Below are positions 29,281 to 39,177 of a stretch of 64,000 nucleotides of DNA, piece after piece. The notes under the pieces were generated by a model. The model did no database searches and was not told where the DNA came from. It saw only the letters and a program-made list of their open reading frames with translations. Source of the stretch: Mycolicibacterium elephantis DSM 44368 (lineage in GTDB: Bacteria > Actinomycetota > Actinomycetes > Mycobacteriales > Mycobacteriaceae). The stretch lies in NCBI RefSeq assembly GCF_004014805.1, contig NZ_ATDN01000001.1, positions 124,001 through 188,000 on the forward strand, in the 5' to 3' direction. A program made the position numbers and the translations under genes. The first letter of the stretch is position 1, and every line of letters begins with the position of its first letter.

Positions 29281-30182
29281 GTGTCTCCCCGCGCGTCGGT
29301 CGACCGGTGGGTGGCATCCGGACCGAAGGTGTCGGTGCGCGAACGGTTTTCGATGACTTGGCGCGCGATCTCGGCGATCCGTTGTTCGGGCACCTCCTCG
29401 GCGCCGTCTGCGCTGATGATCACCGCCGTCGGATAGATCCCGCGCACCAGATCCGGCCCGCCGGTCGCCGAGTCGTCGTCGGCGGCGTCGTAGAGCGCCT
29501 CGACGGCCACCCGCAGCGCCGAATCGCCGTCGCGGACTTGGGAGTACAGCTTCTTCATCGACGACTTGGCGAAGATCGAGCCCGATCCCACCGACTGGTA
29601 GCCCTCTTCCTCGTAGTTCCAGCCGCCCGCGGCGTCGAACGACACGATGCGCCCGGCCGCCTGGGGGTTGGGGTCGTCGAGGTCGTATCCGGCCAGCAGC
29701 GGCAGCGCCACGAAGCCCTGCAGGGCTGCGCCGAGGTTGCCGCGCACCATCGTGGACAGCCGGTTGACCTTCCCGGCGAACGTCAACGGCACGCCTTCGA
29801 GCTTTTCGTAGTGCTCGAGTTCGACCGCGTAGAGCCGGGCGAACTCGACAGCGATCGCCGCGGTACCCGCGATACCGGTCGCGGTGTAGTCGTCGGTGAT
29901 GTACACCTTCTGCACGTCGCGGCCCGCGATCACGTTGCCCTGGGTGGAGCGGCGGTCGCCGGCCATCACCACGCCGCCGGGGTACTTCAGCGCGACGATC
30001 GTGGTGCCGTGCGGCACCGCGTCGGTGGCGGCGACCTGGGTGTTCACGGGTAGGAGCTCCGGCGCCTGACGGCGCAACAGGTCAGAGAAGGACGACAGGT
30101 CCATGGATACAGAGGGGGCTACCGGGATGGAATGAAAAAAGGGGGTGGGCGTGGCCGGCTTTTCGCGGTCGGGCCAGCTCAC
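29277..30182 (-). CDS. prcB: Proteasome beta subunit
   Basis: A 301-residue beta subunit. The propeptide is residues 1-59 and self-cleavage before T60 in [14 protein letters not shown] exposes the catalytic N-terminal threonine; GDRRSTQGN and [16 protein letters not shown] are further hallmarks. The start is GTG at 30182, which overlaps the pup stop by GTGA; the longer frame to 30452 would run through pup in another frame. The order pup-prcB-prcA is the standard mycobacterial operon, and expression of all three is probably coupled. Confidence 0.96.
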   Translation of the reverse strand: MSWPDREKPATPTPFFHSIPVAPSVSMDLSSFSDLLRRQAPELLPVNTQVAATDAVPHGTTIVALKYPGGVVMAGDRRSTQGNVIAGRDVQKVYITDDYTATGIAGTAAIAVEFARLYAVELEHYEKLEGVPLTFAGKVNRLSTMVRGNLGAALQGFVALPLLAGYDLDDPNPQAAGRIVSFDAAGGWNYEEEGYQSVGSGSIFAKSSMKKLYSQVRDGDSALRVAVEALYDAADDDSATGGPDLVRGIYPTAVIISADGAEEVPEQRIAEIARQVIENRSRTDTFGPDATHRSTDARGDT

Positions 30183-30373
30183 TGTCCACCTTTCTGGACG
30201 TACGCGCGCACGAAGTCCTCGGCGTTCTCCTCCAGAACGTCGTCGATCTCGTCGAGCAGATCGTCGGTTTCCTCCGCCAGCTTCTCGCGACGCTCCTGCC
30301 CGGCGGCCGTGCTGCCGGTGAGGTCGTCGTCCTCGCCGCCACCACCGCCACGCTTGGTCTGCTCCTGAGCCAT
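30179..30373 (-). CDS. pup: Prokaryotic ubiquitin-like protein Pup
   Basis: A 64-residue disordered modifier, the same length as in M. tuberculosis. It ends KGGQ: Dop deamidates the last glutamine to glutamate, which PafA then links to lysines of targets. The helix that binds the Mpa coiled coil is [18 protein letters not shown] (residues about 30-47). An AGGAGG ribosome site stands before the ATG. TATAGA on the minus strand at 30391-30396 could be a -10 element very close to the gene, but no good -35 is seen, so this is only a suggestion. Confidence 0.97.
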   Translation of the reverse strand: MAQEQTKRGGGGGEDDDLTGSTAAGQERREKLAEETDDLLDEIDDVLEENAEDFVRAYVQKGGQ

Positions 30374-30475
30374 CGCTGCCTCCTGCTATGTCTATAGCCG
30401 TCGCGGGCGGGCCTACTGCTGCCCGCCGTGCCTCCACAGTACCGGTCGGCACGCGAAATGCCGGGCTTAGTGTGA

Positions 30476-31984
30476 TCAGGTCGTGAGCTGTTCAACCAGT
30501 TCGACGGCGCTGTCCACCGAGTCGAGCAGGGCGCCGACGTGCGCTTTGCTGCCGCGCAGCGGCTCGAGCGTGGGGATCCGGACGAGTGAATCGCCGCCCA
30601 GGTCGAAGATGACCGAGTCCCAGCTGGCGGCCGCGATGTCGGCCCCGAACCGCCGCAGGCACTCACCACGGAAGTACGCGCGGGTGTCGGTGGGCGGGTT
30701 GTCGACGGCGTCAAGCACCTGCTGCTCGGTGACCAGCCGTTTCATCGATCCGCGCGCCACCAGCCGGTTGTAGAGGCCCTTGTCGAGGCGCACATCGGAG
30801 TACTGCAGGTCGACGAGGTGCAGCCGCGGCGCCGACCAGGCCAGGTTCTCCCGCTGCCGGAAGCCCTCCAGCAGCCGCAGCTTGGCGGGCCAGTCGAGGA
30901 TCTCCGCGCACTCCATCGGGTCGCGCTCCAGCAGATCCAGCACGTGCGCCCACGTCTCGACGATGTCGTTGGCGCGCGGGTCGGGATCGCGGCTGTCCAC
31001 CAGCTTGGCCACCCGGTCGAGGTAAATGCGTTGCAGCGCAAGTCCGGTCAATTCGCGGCCGTCGGCGAGCGCCACGGTGGCGCGCAGCGACGGGTCGCGG
31101 CTGAGCACATGCACCGCGTGCACCGGCCGCGCCAGCGCCAAATCGGTGAGGTCAGCTCCGAATTGTGGGCCCTCTTCGATGAGGTCGAGCACCAGCGCGG
31201 TGGTGCCGAGCTTGAGGTAGGTCGACGTCTCCGACAGGTTGGCGTCGCCGATGATCACGTGCAACCGGCGGTACTTGTCGGCGTCGGCGTGCGGCTCGTC
31301 GCGGGTGTTGATGATGCCGCGTTTGAGCGTGGTCTCCAGGCCGACCTCGACCTCGATGTAGTCGGCGCGCTGTGAGAGCTGGAAGCCCGGCTCGTCACCG
31401 GAGGGCCCGATGCCGACCCGTCCCGAACCGGTGATCACCTGGCGCGACACCAGGAACGGTGTCAGGCCGGCGATCACCGCGGAGAACGGCGTCTGGCGCG
31501 ACATCAGGTAGTTCTCGTGCGAGCCGTAGGAGGCGCCCTTGCCGTCCACGTTGTTCTTGTAGAGCTGCAGTTTGACGGCCCCCGGCACGCTGGCGACGTG
31601 CCGCGCGGCGGCCTCCATCACCCGCTCACCGGCCTTGTCCCAGATCACCGCGTCGAGCGGGTCGGTGGTCTCCGGCGCCGAATACTCCGGGTGGGCATGG
31701 TCGACGTACAGCCGCGCGCCGTTGGTGAGGATCATGTTGGCGGCGCCGACCTCGTCGGCGTCCACGATCGGCGGCGGCCCCGCCGAGCGGCTCAGATCGA
31801 ATCCGCGGGCGTCGCGCAGCGGCGATTCCACCTCGTAGTCCCAGCGGGTGCGCTTGGCCCGCTGGATCCCGGCGGCGGCCGCATAGGCCAGCACCGCCTG
31901 CGTCGACGTCAGAATCGGATTCGCGGTCGGATCGGACGGCGACGAGATGCCGTACTCGACCTCAGTGCCGATAATCCGTTGCAT
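30476..31984 (-). CDS. dop: Deamidase/depupylase of Pup
   Basis: A 502-residue enzyme related to PafA. It converts the C-terminal glutamine of Pup and also removes Pup from targets, using ATP. The start [15 protein letters not shown] and the [14 protein letters not shown] segment (catalytic aspartate) match the family, and the 39-residue loop between the first strand region and the catalytic segment distinguishes Dop from PafA. The ATG at 31984 was chosen since the long frame to 33067 is antisense to the next gene. A gap of 102 bp separates it from pup. The divergent membrane-protein gene starts 40 bp away. Confidence 0.95.
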   Translation of the reverse strand: MQRIIGTEVEYGISSPSDPTANPILTSTQAVLAYAAAAGIQRAKRTRWDYEVESPLRDARGFDLSRSAGPPPIVDADEVGAANMILTNGARLYVDHAHPEYSAPETTDPLDAVIWDKAGERVMEAAARHVASVPGAVKLQLYKNNVDGKGASYGSHENYLMSRQTPFSAVIAGLTPFLVSRQVITGSGRVGIGPSGDEPGFQLSQRADYIEVEVGLETTLKRGIINTRDEPHADADKYRRLHVIIGDANLSETSTYLKLGTTALVLDLIEEGPQFGADLTDLALARPVHAVHVLSRDPSLRATVALADGRELTGLALQRIYLDRVAKLVDSRDPDPRANDIVETWAHVLDLLERDPMECAEILDWPAKLRLLEGFRQRENLAWSAPRLHLVDLQYSDVRLDKGLYNRLVARGSMKRLVTEQQVLDAVDNPPTDTRAYFRGECLRRFGADIAAASWDSVIFDLGGDSLVRIPTLEPLRGSKAHVGALLDSVDSAVELVEQLTT

Positions 31985-32024
31985 GTCGCCCAGCGTAGGC
32001 GACGCCGCGCAGTAGCCTGCCACC

Positions 32025-33194
32025 GTGCCGTCCAATCGCCAGGCCAAAAAGGCCGACGAGGTCGCGCTCCGACGCGCCGCCGATGCGTGGTTCCTCGACC
32101 ACGGACTGCCCGCCGTGCTGCGGCCGGGCGCCCTGGTCCGGCGGGTCTGGCCGCGTTCGGCGCCTGCGCTGGCGGCGTTCGCGGTGTTCATGGTCAATTC
32201 CGCACTCGTGGTATCGGTCACCGGCAAGCACACCATCGACATCGACGGGCAGCCGACCCGCACCGAATGGTTCGTGCTGGCGCTGGTGATCCTGGTGCTG
32301 CCTGCCGCGGCGTTGGTCGGCTGGCTGGTGTCACGCATCCGCACGGTGTCAGGACGCACCGTGGCCGCGACGGTGTCGCTGGCCGTCGCCGTCGCGGGCG
32401 GCGTCGTCGGCGGCCCCGGCCCGCGGGTGATCGGGGACTTGATCTTCATGGCGATCGTCGTCGCGGTCACCCTGGCGGCCACCGCATCCGGCACCGGTTC
32501 GATCATGAGCTGGACGGCGCGGATGACGTTGTCGCACCTGGCCGCTGCGGGTTCGCTGGTGATCCGGGCCCTACCGGTGCTGCTGCTGACGATTCTGGTG
32601 TTCTTCAACTCGCCGGTGTGGTTGATGGCGGCCAAGATCTCGCGGGAGCGGATGTGGCTGGTGCTGGTGTTCCTCGGGTTGATCGCCGCGACCTTCCTGG
32701 TCTCGGTGACCGGCGACAGGTTCCGCCCGCTGATGGAAACCCAGGGCCTGCTCGACGGCCGTGAAGCACACTTGGACGCAACACCTTTCGAGGCGATGCC
32801 GGATCCGCCCGACACCCTCCCGCTGCGCAGGCCCGAGCAGGCCAACGTGATGTTCGTGTTGGTGGCCTCCCAACTCGCGCACATCTTCGTCGTCGCCGTC
32901 GTCACGGCGCTGATCTTCCTTGTGCTGGGGCTGATCGTGCTCTCCCCCGACGTGTTGGCCGCCTGGACGCAGCACGGGTCAAGCGACGGAACACTTCTCG
33001 GCATGACGATCCCCGTGCCGCAGGCGCTGATCCACGTCACCATGTTCTTGGGCGCGTTGACGTTCATGTACGTCAGCGCCAGGTCGGTCGGCGACAGTGA
33101 CTACCGGACGCAGTTCCTCGACCCGCTGACCGAGGGTCTGCGGCTGACGTTGGTGGCGCGCAACCGCTACCGGGCCTACGTCGCGGCGCGCTGA
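32025..33194 (+). CDS. Conserved membrane protein (Rv2113-like)
   Basis: A 389-residue protein with about eight membrane segments, first charged and cytoplasmic (residues 1-45), then helices at roughly 47-68, 84-104, 115-135, 143-160, 180-200, 212-232, then a hydrophilic loop (about 240-285) and two more helices. No catalytic motif is evident. The place between dop and an unknown soluble protein matches Rv2113 in H37Rv, so it is a conserved neighbour of the proteasome genes, with unknown function. It starts with GTG at 32025. Confidence 0.75.
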   Translation: MPSNRQAKKADEVALRRAADAWFLDHGLPAVLRPGALVRRVWPRSAPALAAFAVFMVNSALVVSVTGKHTIDIDGQPTRTEWFVLALVILVLPAAALVGWLVSRIRTVSGRTVAATVSLAVAVAGGVVGGPGPRVIGDLIFMAIVVAVTLAATASGTGSIMSWTARMTLSHLAAAGSLVIRALPVLLLTILVFFNSPVWLMAAKISRERMWLVLVFLGLIAATFLVSVTGDRFRPLMETQGLLDGREAHLDATPFEAMPDPPDTLPLRRPEQANVMFVLVASQLAHIFVVAVVTALIFLVLGLIVLSPDVLAAWTQHGSSDGTLLGMTIPVPQALIHVTMFLGALTFMYVSARSVGDSDYRTQFLDPLTEGLRLTLVARNRYRAYVAAR

Positions 33195-33212
33195 ACCCCT
33201 GAGCCGGGCAGG

Positions 33213-33270
33213 CGAGCGTGCGGGTCTGAGTGCGACACGCCGGGTACTTTCACGATTTCGCGCACGCTCG
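33213..33270. repeat. Intergenic inverted repeat with CGAGCGTGCG arms
   Basis: CGAGCGTGCG at 33213-33222 pairs perfectly with CGCACGCTCG at 33261-33270, around a 38-nt loop that contains GACACGCCGGG. It lies in the 104 bp between two same-strand genes. The word order resembles the hairpin region at 15431-15462, so this may be a dispersed mycobacterial element; a terminator role is possible. Confidence 0.5.
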
Positions 33271-33298
33271 TCGCGGCAGCACCGCTACGTTCGCGGGT

Positions 33299-33922
33299 AT
33301 GTCCGACGACATCACAACGACGACCGACGTCTTCGGGAAGCGCTACGGCGAGGTCCTGCTGGTGCGCAACGGACCGAACGGTCCGGAAGCCACTGTCTAC
33401 AACACCTTTCCGCTCAACGACTGTCCCGCCGAGCTGTGGGAGAAGCTCGACGCGCAGGCCATCGCGGCGGACAACGGCGCGGTCGCCGCGCTGCTCAACG
33501 GGCCCCGATACTGGCTGATGAGCAGCATCGGCAAACGCGGCCGAGAAGCACTGGAACGCAAGACCTTCGGCGGCATCGAGATGATCCGCCAGGCGACCGT
33601 GCAGATGGCGTCGATGAACCCGGCGCCGTACCACGTCAACCGGGTGGACCGCAAAGCGGTGTTCACCTTCGACGCCGGCCGCGAGATCTACGAACTCGTC
33701 GACCCCGACGGCCGCACCTGGGTGATGCAGACCTGGAGCCAGACGGTGGATCCGTCGCTGTCGCTGGCCGACCTGCCCGGGCTGGCCGCCCGGCTGTCGC
33801 TGCCTGCGGGCTGGACCTATCGGTCGCGGGTGCCGACGTCGCCGTTGGTGGTCGACACCGCGACCGAGGACGCCTGTGTGACGCAGGACGACCTGGCCAA
33901 CAGCTACTCCCTGCAGACCTGA
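33299..33922 (+). CDS. Conserved protein of unknown function (Rv2114-like)
   Basis: A 207-residue soluble protein without signal peptide or membrane segment. It begins SDDITTTTDVFGKRYGEVLLV and has ETVYNTFPLND-like and MQTWSQTVDPSLSLADLP segments in its last half. I do not recognise a catalytic site. It holds the same position as Rv2114 between the membrane protein and mpa. ATG at 33299 was chosen as the frame upstream crosses the intergenic repeat. It ends 23 bp before the convergent mpa stop. Confidence 0.75.
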   Translation: MSDDITTTTDVFGKRYGEVLLVRNGPNGPEATVYNTFPLNDCPAELWEKLDAQAIAADNGAVAALLNGPRYWLMSSIGKRGREALERKTFGGIEMIRQATVQMASMNPAPYHVNRVDRKAVFTFDAGREIYELVDPDGRTWVMQTWSQTVDPSLSLADLPGLAARLSLPAGWTYRSRVPTSPLVVDTATEDACVTQDDLANSYSLQT

Positions 33923-33926
33923 TCGA

Positions 33927-33945
33927 CCCACGGCGCGAGCGTGGG
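33927..33945. terminator. Short hairpin between convergent genes
   Basis: CCCACG (33927-33932) pairs with CGTGGG (33940-33945) around a 7-nt loop, exactly filling the gap between the Rv2114-like stop and the mpa stop. No U-tract follows. It could limit read-through in both directions. Confidence 0.4.
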
Positions 33946-35781
33946 CTACAGGTACTGGCCCAGGTTGCTCTCGGTGTCGATCGCCCGGCTGGCCGACGAC
34001 GTCTTGCCGGTGACCAGCGTGCGGATGTAGACGATCCGCTCGCCCTTCTTGCCCGAGATCCGTGCCCAGTCATCGGGATTGGTGGTGTTGGGCAGGTCCT
34101 CGTTCTCGGCGAACTCGTCGACGATCGAATCCAGCAGATGCTGGATCCGAAGACCGGGCTGACCGGTCTCCAGCACCGACTTGATCGCGTACTTCTTGGC
34201 CCGGTCGACGACGTTCTGGATCATCGCGCCGGAGTTGAAGTCCTTGAAGTACATGACCTCTTTGTCGCCGTTGGCGTAGGTCACCTCGAGGAACCGGTTG
34301 TCGTCGATCTCGGCGTACATCCGGTCGACGACCTTCTCGATCATCGCCTTGATGGTCAGCGACCGGTCGCCGTTGAACTCGGCGAGGTCGTCGGCGTGCA
34401 CCGGCAGGTCCTCGGTCAGGTACTTGCTGAAGATGTCCTGCGCCGCTTCGGCGTCCGGCCGCTCGATCTTGATCTTGACGTCCAGGCGGCCGGGCCGCAG
34501 GATCGCCGGGTCGATCATGTCCTCGCGGTTTGAGGCGCCGATGACGATGACGTTCTCCAGCCCCTCGACGCCGTCGATCTCGCTGAGCAGCTGGGGCACG
34601 ACCGTGGTCTCCACGTCCGAGCTCACGCCCGTGCCGCGGGTGCGGAAGATCGAGTCCATCTCGTCGAAGAACACGATCACCGGGGTGCCCTCGGACGCCT
34701 TCTCGCGCGCCCGCTGGAAGATCAGCCGGATGTGGCGCTCGGTCTCGCCGACGAACTTGTTCAGCAGCTCCGGGCCCTTGATGTTGAGGAAGTAGCTCTT
34801 GGCCTCCCGGGCGTCGTCGCCGCGCACCTCGGCCATCTTCTTGGCCAGCGAGTTGGCCACCGCCTTGGCGATCAGCGTCTTACCGCAGCCGGGCGGACCG
34901 TAGAGCAGCACGCCCTTGGGTGGACGCAGCGAGTACTCCCGGTACAGCTCCTTGTGCAGGAACGGCAGCTCGACCGCGTCGCGGATCTGCTCGATCTGGC
35001 GGCCCAGCCCGCCGATGTCGTTGTAGCTGACGTCGGGCACCTCCTCGAGCACCAGGTCCTCGACCTCGGCCTTGGGAATCCGCTCGAAGGCGTATCCGGC
35101 CTTGGTGTCGACGAGCAGCGAGTCGCCCGGCCGCAGCCTGCGGGGCCGGCCGTCGTCAGGTGCGCCGTCGTCATCGGGCAGGTCCCCGGCCGAGACCAGT
35201 GGCTCGGCCAGCCAGACGATGCGCTCCTCGTCGGCGTGACCCACGACGAGTGCGCGATGACCGTCGGCGAGAATCTCACGCAGCGTGCTGATCTCACCGA
35301 CCGCCTCGAAGTTGCCGGCCTCCACGACCGTCAGCGCTTCGTTCAGCCGGACGGTCTGGCCCTGCTTGAGCGTCTTGGCGTCAATGTTCGGCGAGCACGT
35401 CAGGCGCATCTTGCGGCCGGAGGTGAACACGTCGACGGTGTCGTCGTCCTGCACTCCGAGCAGCACGCCGTAACCGCTCGGCGGCTGGCCGAGGCGGTCG
35501 ACCTCCTCGCGCAAGGCGAGCAGCTGCTGGCGAGCCTCTTTGAGAGTTTCCATCAACTTGGCGTTTCGAGCCGCAAGCGAATCGATGCGCGCCTCGAGCT
35601 GATGCACATCACGCGCGCTGCGCAGCCCGCTCTGCGAGCCCACCGAGTTCTCCAACTGCTCCCGCAGAAGCGCGGCCTCCCGGCGCAGCTCCTCGAGCTC
35701 AGCGGCATCTTCGCTGGACATGCCTGATTCGCGGCTGCCGAAACCCTCTGGGTAGGGTTCGGAACGCTCGGATTCACTCAT
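33946..35781 (-). CDS. mpa: Proteasomal ATPase Mpa (ARC)
   Basis: A 611-residue AAA+ unfoldase that captures pupylated proteins and feeds them to PrcAB. Residues 24-98 form the coiled coil that binds Pup, about 100-240 the tandem OB domains, and 255-500 the AAA+ module with Walker A GPPGCGKT (295-302), Walker [11 protein letters not shown] and [18 protein letters not shown] as the sensor/arginine finger region. The C-terminal end GQYL is the proteasome-activating tail. GGAAGGGG stands before the ATG. The gene is separated from pup and dop by two unknown genes, as in H37Rv. Confidence 0.96.
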   Translation of the reverse strand: MSESERSEPYPEGFGSRESGMSSEDAAELEELRREAALLREQLENSVGSQSGLRSARDVHQLEARIDSLAARNAKLMETLKEARQQLLALREEVDRLGQPPSGYGVLLGVQDDDTVDVFTSGRKMRLTCSPNIDAKTLKQGQTVRLNEALTVVEAGNFEAVGEISTLREILADGHRALVVGHADEERIVWLAEPLVSAGDLPDDDGAPDDGRPRRLRPGDSLLVDTKAGYAFERIPKAEVEDLVLEEVPDVSYNDIGGLGRQIEQIRDAVELPFLHKELYREYSLRPPKGVLLYGPPGCGKTLIAKAVANSLAKKMAEVRGDDAREAKSYFLNIKGPELLNKFVGETERHIRLIFQRAREKASEGTPVIVFFDEMDSIFRTRGTGVSSDVETTVVPQLLSEIDGVEGLENVIVIGASNREDMIDPAILRPGRLDVKIKIERPDAEAAQDIFSKYLTEDLPVHADDLAEFNGDRSLTIKAMIEKVVDRMYAEIDDNRFLEVTYANGDKEVMYFKDFNSGAMIQNVVDRAKKYAIKSVLETGQPGLRIQHLLDSIVDEFAENEDLPNTTNPDDWARISGKKGERIVYIRTLVTGKTSSASRAIDTESNLGQYL

Positions 35782-35927
35782 GTTGCGCCCCTTCCCGCAC
35801 CGGAAGTTGGTGCAGTAACAACATCAACGCTACCGGCGATTCACGCATCGTGTGCGGTGTAGCAATTCGACACACCACCACTACTTGTTAACCTCTCTGC
35901 TCAGTTGGGCCGATCGAAAGGACAATC

Positions 35928-36422
35928 GTGACCCTGAAAACCCTCGTTACCGGCGTGGCAGCGGCTGCTGTCGTGGGCGGTGCGGCGGCGGGTGTGGCTT
36001 CCGTTGCATCCAATGTGAATTCTGCCGCGCCGACCGTGCAACCGGTGGTATGGGACACCCCCATGCCGCAGGCGCCGGCCCCGGAGCTCGAGGGCCCGCT
36101 GCTGACGACGCTCAACGCGCTGGCCGGTGGAGGCTCCTTCCGTGGCGCCAAGGAGGCCTACATTCAGGGCGGCATCGGGCGCATCGAGGCCATCACCGCG
36201 GACCGTGCGTTCAACAACGCCGCGGAGCGCGGCGTATTCCCGCTGTCCTTCACCCTCTCCGGAATTGAGCAGAACGGCGGGTCGGCGACCGCGAACGTCA
36301 CCGCCACGGCCGCCAACGGCTCGGTGGCCACCCAGAACGTCCTCTTCGTCGCGGGTCCGAGTCCGACCGGCTGGCAGATCTCGAAGTCGTCGGCCCTGGC
36401 CCTGCTGTCGGCAGCCGGCTGA
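35928..36422 (+). CDS. Secreted low-molecular-weight antigen MTB12/CFP-2 type
   Basis: A 164-residue exported protein. Residues 1-33 are a signal peptide with Lys near the start and an alanine-rich core ending around SNVNSAA. The mature part (LLTTLNALAGGGSFRGAK, then PLSFTLSGIEQNGGSATANV, then GWQISKSSALALL) has the alpha/beta pattern of the MTB12 family found in mycobacteria. The start is GTG at 35928 with GAAAGGA before it. The adjacent lipoprotein LppK-like gene has a similar C-terminal domain, so the two are probably duplicates. Function is unknown. Confidence 0.8.
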   Translation: MTLKTLVTGVAAAAVVGGAAAGVASVASNVNSAAPTVQPVVWDTPMPQAPAPELEGPLLTTLNALAGGGSFRGAKEAYIQGGIGRIEAITADRAFNNAAERGVFPLSFTLSGIEQNGGSATANVTATAANGSVATQNVLFVAGPSPTGWQISKSSALALLSAAG

Positions 36423-36430
36423 TCCGTCCG

Positions 36431-36976
36431 GTGCGCCGCACCACGCACTTCCTCGTCCTGAGCGCCGTCGCGATCGCGGCGGCGCTCGGGCTGGGCGCGT
36501 GTGGCTCGGACGAGCCGCCCCCTCCCGCGGTCAGCGAGACGCTGCCGCCCATCACCAAACCTCCGACGGTGCCGCCGTCCGAGCCCGCCCCAGCCGCGGC
36601 CCCGCTTCCGCCCGACACCGCGCTGACCGACGTGATCTACCGGTTGGCCGATGCGGCCGTGCCCGGCACCGAGAAGCTCACCCTGGTGCAGCACGCCACC
36701 CCCGACGACGCTGCCGCGCTGGACAAGTTCGCCCGCGCACTGGCCGACGGCGGCTTCGTCCCGCTGACCGTGGAGGCGCACGACATGCACTGGTCGCAGG
36801 GTGAGCCCGGTGGCATCATCGCGCGCATCGTCATCAGGCCCGCCGACCCGCAAGCCGGCGAGTTCGCCTTTCCGATGGAGTTCAGCCCCGCCCAAGACAG
36901 CTGGCAGCTGACCCGACAGACTGCCGACGTGCTGCTGTATGCGGACAAGGACCCGTCCCCGACACCCACGCGCTGA
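36431..36976 (+). CDS. lppK: Lipoprotein, LppK-like, MTB12-related
   Basis: A 181-residue lipoprotein. The signal peptide ends in the lipobox LGAC with the lipidated cysteine C24, followed by a proline-rich spacer (residues 29-60). The C-terminal domain (64-175; LTDVIYRLADAAVPGTEK to TRQTADVLL) can be laid over the MTB12-like protein next door, with 8 bp between the genes. The GTG start at 36431 gives a normal signal peptide. In H37Rv the gene after mpa is lppK (Rv2116), hence the symbol. Function is unknown, located at the cell envelope. Confidence 0.75.
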   Translation: MRRTTHFLVLSAVAIAAALGLGACGSDEPPPPAVSETLPPITKPPTVPPSEPAPAAAPLPPDTALTDVIYRLADAAVPGTEKLTLVQHATPDDAAALDKFARALADGGFVPLTVEAHDMHWSQGEPGGIIARIVIRPADPQAGEFAFPMEFSPAQDSWQLTRQTADVLLYADKDPSPTPTR

Positions 36977-36979
36977 CCG

Positions 36980-37276
36980 ATGTGGATCGGCTGGCTGCAG
37001 TTCGACCTCATGCTCGGCGACGTGCGGTCGCTGAAGCAGAAGCGGTCGGTGATCCGGCCCGTCATCGCCGAACTGCAACGCCGGTTCGCCGTGTCGGCGG
37101 CCGAGACCGGCGCCCAGGACCTGTATCGACGCGCCAACATCGGCATCGCGGTGGTGTCCGCGGACCGCAAGCACGTGGTCGACGTGCTCGACGCCGCCGA
37201 GCGGATGGTGGCCGCCCGCCCCGAGATGGAGCTGCTGTCGGCGCAGCGGGGTCTGCTGCGCAGCACCGACGCTTAG
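36980..37276 (+). CDS. DUF503 family (YlxP-like) small protein
   Basis: A 98-residue protein of the DUF503 family, recognised by WIGWLQFDLMLGDVRSLKQKRSVIRPVIAELQ (split here: the strand WIGWLQFDLML and the helix SLKQKRSVIRPVIAEL) and by IGIAVVSADRKHV. Family members sit near ribosome-binding-factor genes in other bacteria, so a link to ribosome maturation has been suggested but is not shown. It follows the lipoprotein by 4 bp and is followed by a strong hairpin. Confidence 0.85.
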   Translation: MWIGWLQFDLMLGDVRSLKQKRSVIRPVIAELQRRFAVSAAETGAQDLYRRANIGIAVVSADRKHVVDVLDAAERMVAARPEMELLSAQRGLLRSTDA

Positions 37277-37284
37277 TCCGCGCG

Positions 37285-37344
37285 CCGAGTCCGACGCTTT
37301 GGTCGTTTCGCGCGGGCCGATTTCGACCATTGCGTCGGTCTCGG
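37285..37344. terminator. Strong hairpin between convergent genes
   Basis: The 21-base left arm (37285-37305, CCGAGTCCGACGC then TTTGGTCG) pairs with the right arm (37324-37344) with three mismatches and an 18-nt loop. It lies between the ends of DUF503 and trmI, which converge. There is no U-tract on either side, so if it terminates transcription it does so without the classical run of U. Confidence 0.65.
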
Positions 37345-37354
37345 GGCGATCGAG

Positions 37355-38209
<855 letters not shown>

Positions 38210-38277
38210 TCAGCGTGCCAGTCGACGCGCCGCCACGACTGCCCGGGGTTGTCAGAGCCGGGTCATAGGCTGCTCCC

Positions 38278-39177
38278 ATGACCGACGTGCCCGCGCGCAG
38301 CCAGCCGGACGGGCCGGATCAGACGATCCGGCGTCCGGCGTTGTCACCGTCGCGCGCGGCCGACTTCAAGCAGTGCCCGCTGCTGTATCGGTTCCGCGCG
38401 ATCGACCGGTTACCGGAGCCGCCGTCGCCCGCGCAGGTGCGTGGCTCGGTGGTACACGCGGCCCTGGAGCGGCTCTACGGGCTGCCCGCCGCCGAACGGC
38501 ACCGCGAGACGGCGCTGACGCTCGTCGTCCCGGCCGCCGAGCAGCTGGTGGCGGCCGACCCCGGGCTGGCCACGCAGATAGACCACACCCTGCTGGACGA
38601 GGCGCGGGCGTTGTTGTCGGGCTATTACCGGCTGGAGGATCCGAGGCGGTTCGACCCGCAGAGCTGCGAACTGCGAGTCGAGGTCGAGCTCGAGGACGGC
38701 ACGCTGCTGCGGGGTTTCGTCGACCGCATCGACGTCGCGCCCACCGGGGAGCTGCGGGTGGTCGATTACAAGACCGGCAAGGCGCCGCCGGAGGCGCGCG
38801 CGGCGGCCGAGTTCAAGGCCATGTTCCAGATGAAGTTCTACGCGGTGGCGCTGTTGCGCTCACGCGGTGTGGTGCCTACCCGGTTGCGGCTGCTGTACCT
38901 GGCCGACGGCCAGATCCTGGACTACACCCCTGACACCGAAGAGCTGCTGCGATTCGAGAAGACGCTGATGGCGATCTGGCGGGCCATCCAAGCCGCCGGG
39001 GCCAGCGGCGATTTCCGGCCCAGCCCGTCGCGGCTGTGTGACTGGTGCGCCCACCACGCGCACTGCCCGGTGTTCGGCGGCACACCTCCCCCATATCCGG
39101 GCTGGCCGCAGGTGCCCGACGAAGGTGAGGGCCCGGCAACCGAGGTGGTGCTGCACCGCGCGGAGCCGGCCGCGTGA
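38278..39177 (+). CDS. RecB-like PD-(D/E)XK nuclease with probable iron-sulfur cluster
   Basis: A 299-residue nuclease of the RecB/Cas4/AddB type. The acidic residues are in GFVDRIDV and VVDYKTGKAP (Asp and Lys of the active site). Four cysteines have the AddB/Cas4 pattern: C37 in FKQCPLLY at the front and three near the end in CDWCAHHAHC (about residues 249-258), which suggests a 4Fe-4S cluster closing the domain. It is a free nuclease domain without a helicase and matches Rv2119. It overlaps the following thioesterase gene by GTGA. Its substrate is unknown; single-stranded DNA is likely by family. Confidence 0.85.
   Translation: MTDVPARSQPDGPDQTIRRPALSPSRAADFKQCPLLYRFRAIDRLPEPPSPAQVRGSVVHAALERLYGLPAAERHRETALTLVVPAAEQLVAADPGLATQIDHTLLDEARALLSGYYRLEDPRRFDPQSCELRVEVELEDGTLLRGFVDRIDVAPTGELRVVDYKTGKAPPEARAAAEFKAMFQMKFYAVALLRSRGVVPTRLRLLYLADGQILDYTPDTEELLRFEKTLMAIWRAIQAAGASGDFRPSPSRLCDWCAHHAHCPVFGGTPPPYPGWPQVPDEGEGPATEVVLHRAEPAA

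Noticed and set aside
32025..33067. Long minus-strand frame upstream of dop
   Set aside because: It is antisense to the Rv2113-like membrane protein; Dop has its normal start at 31984.
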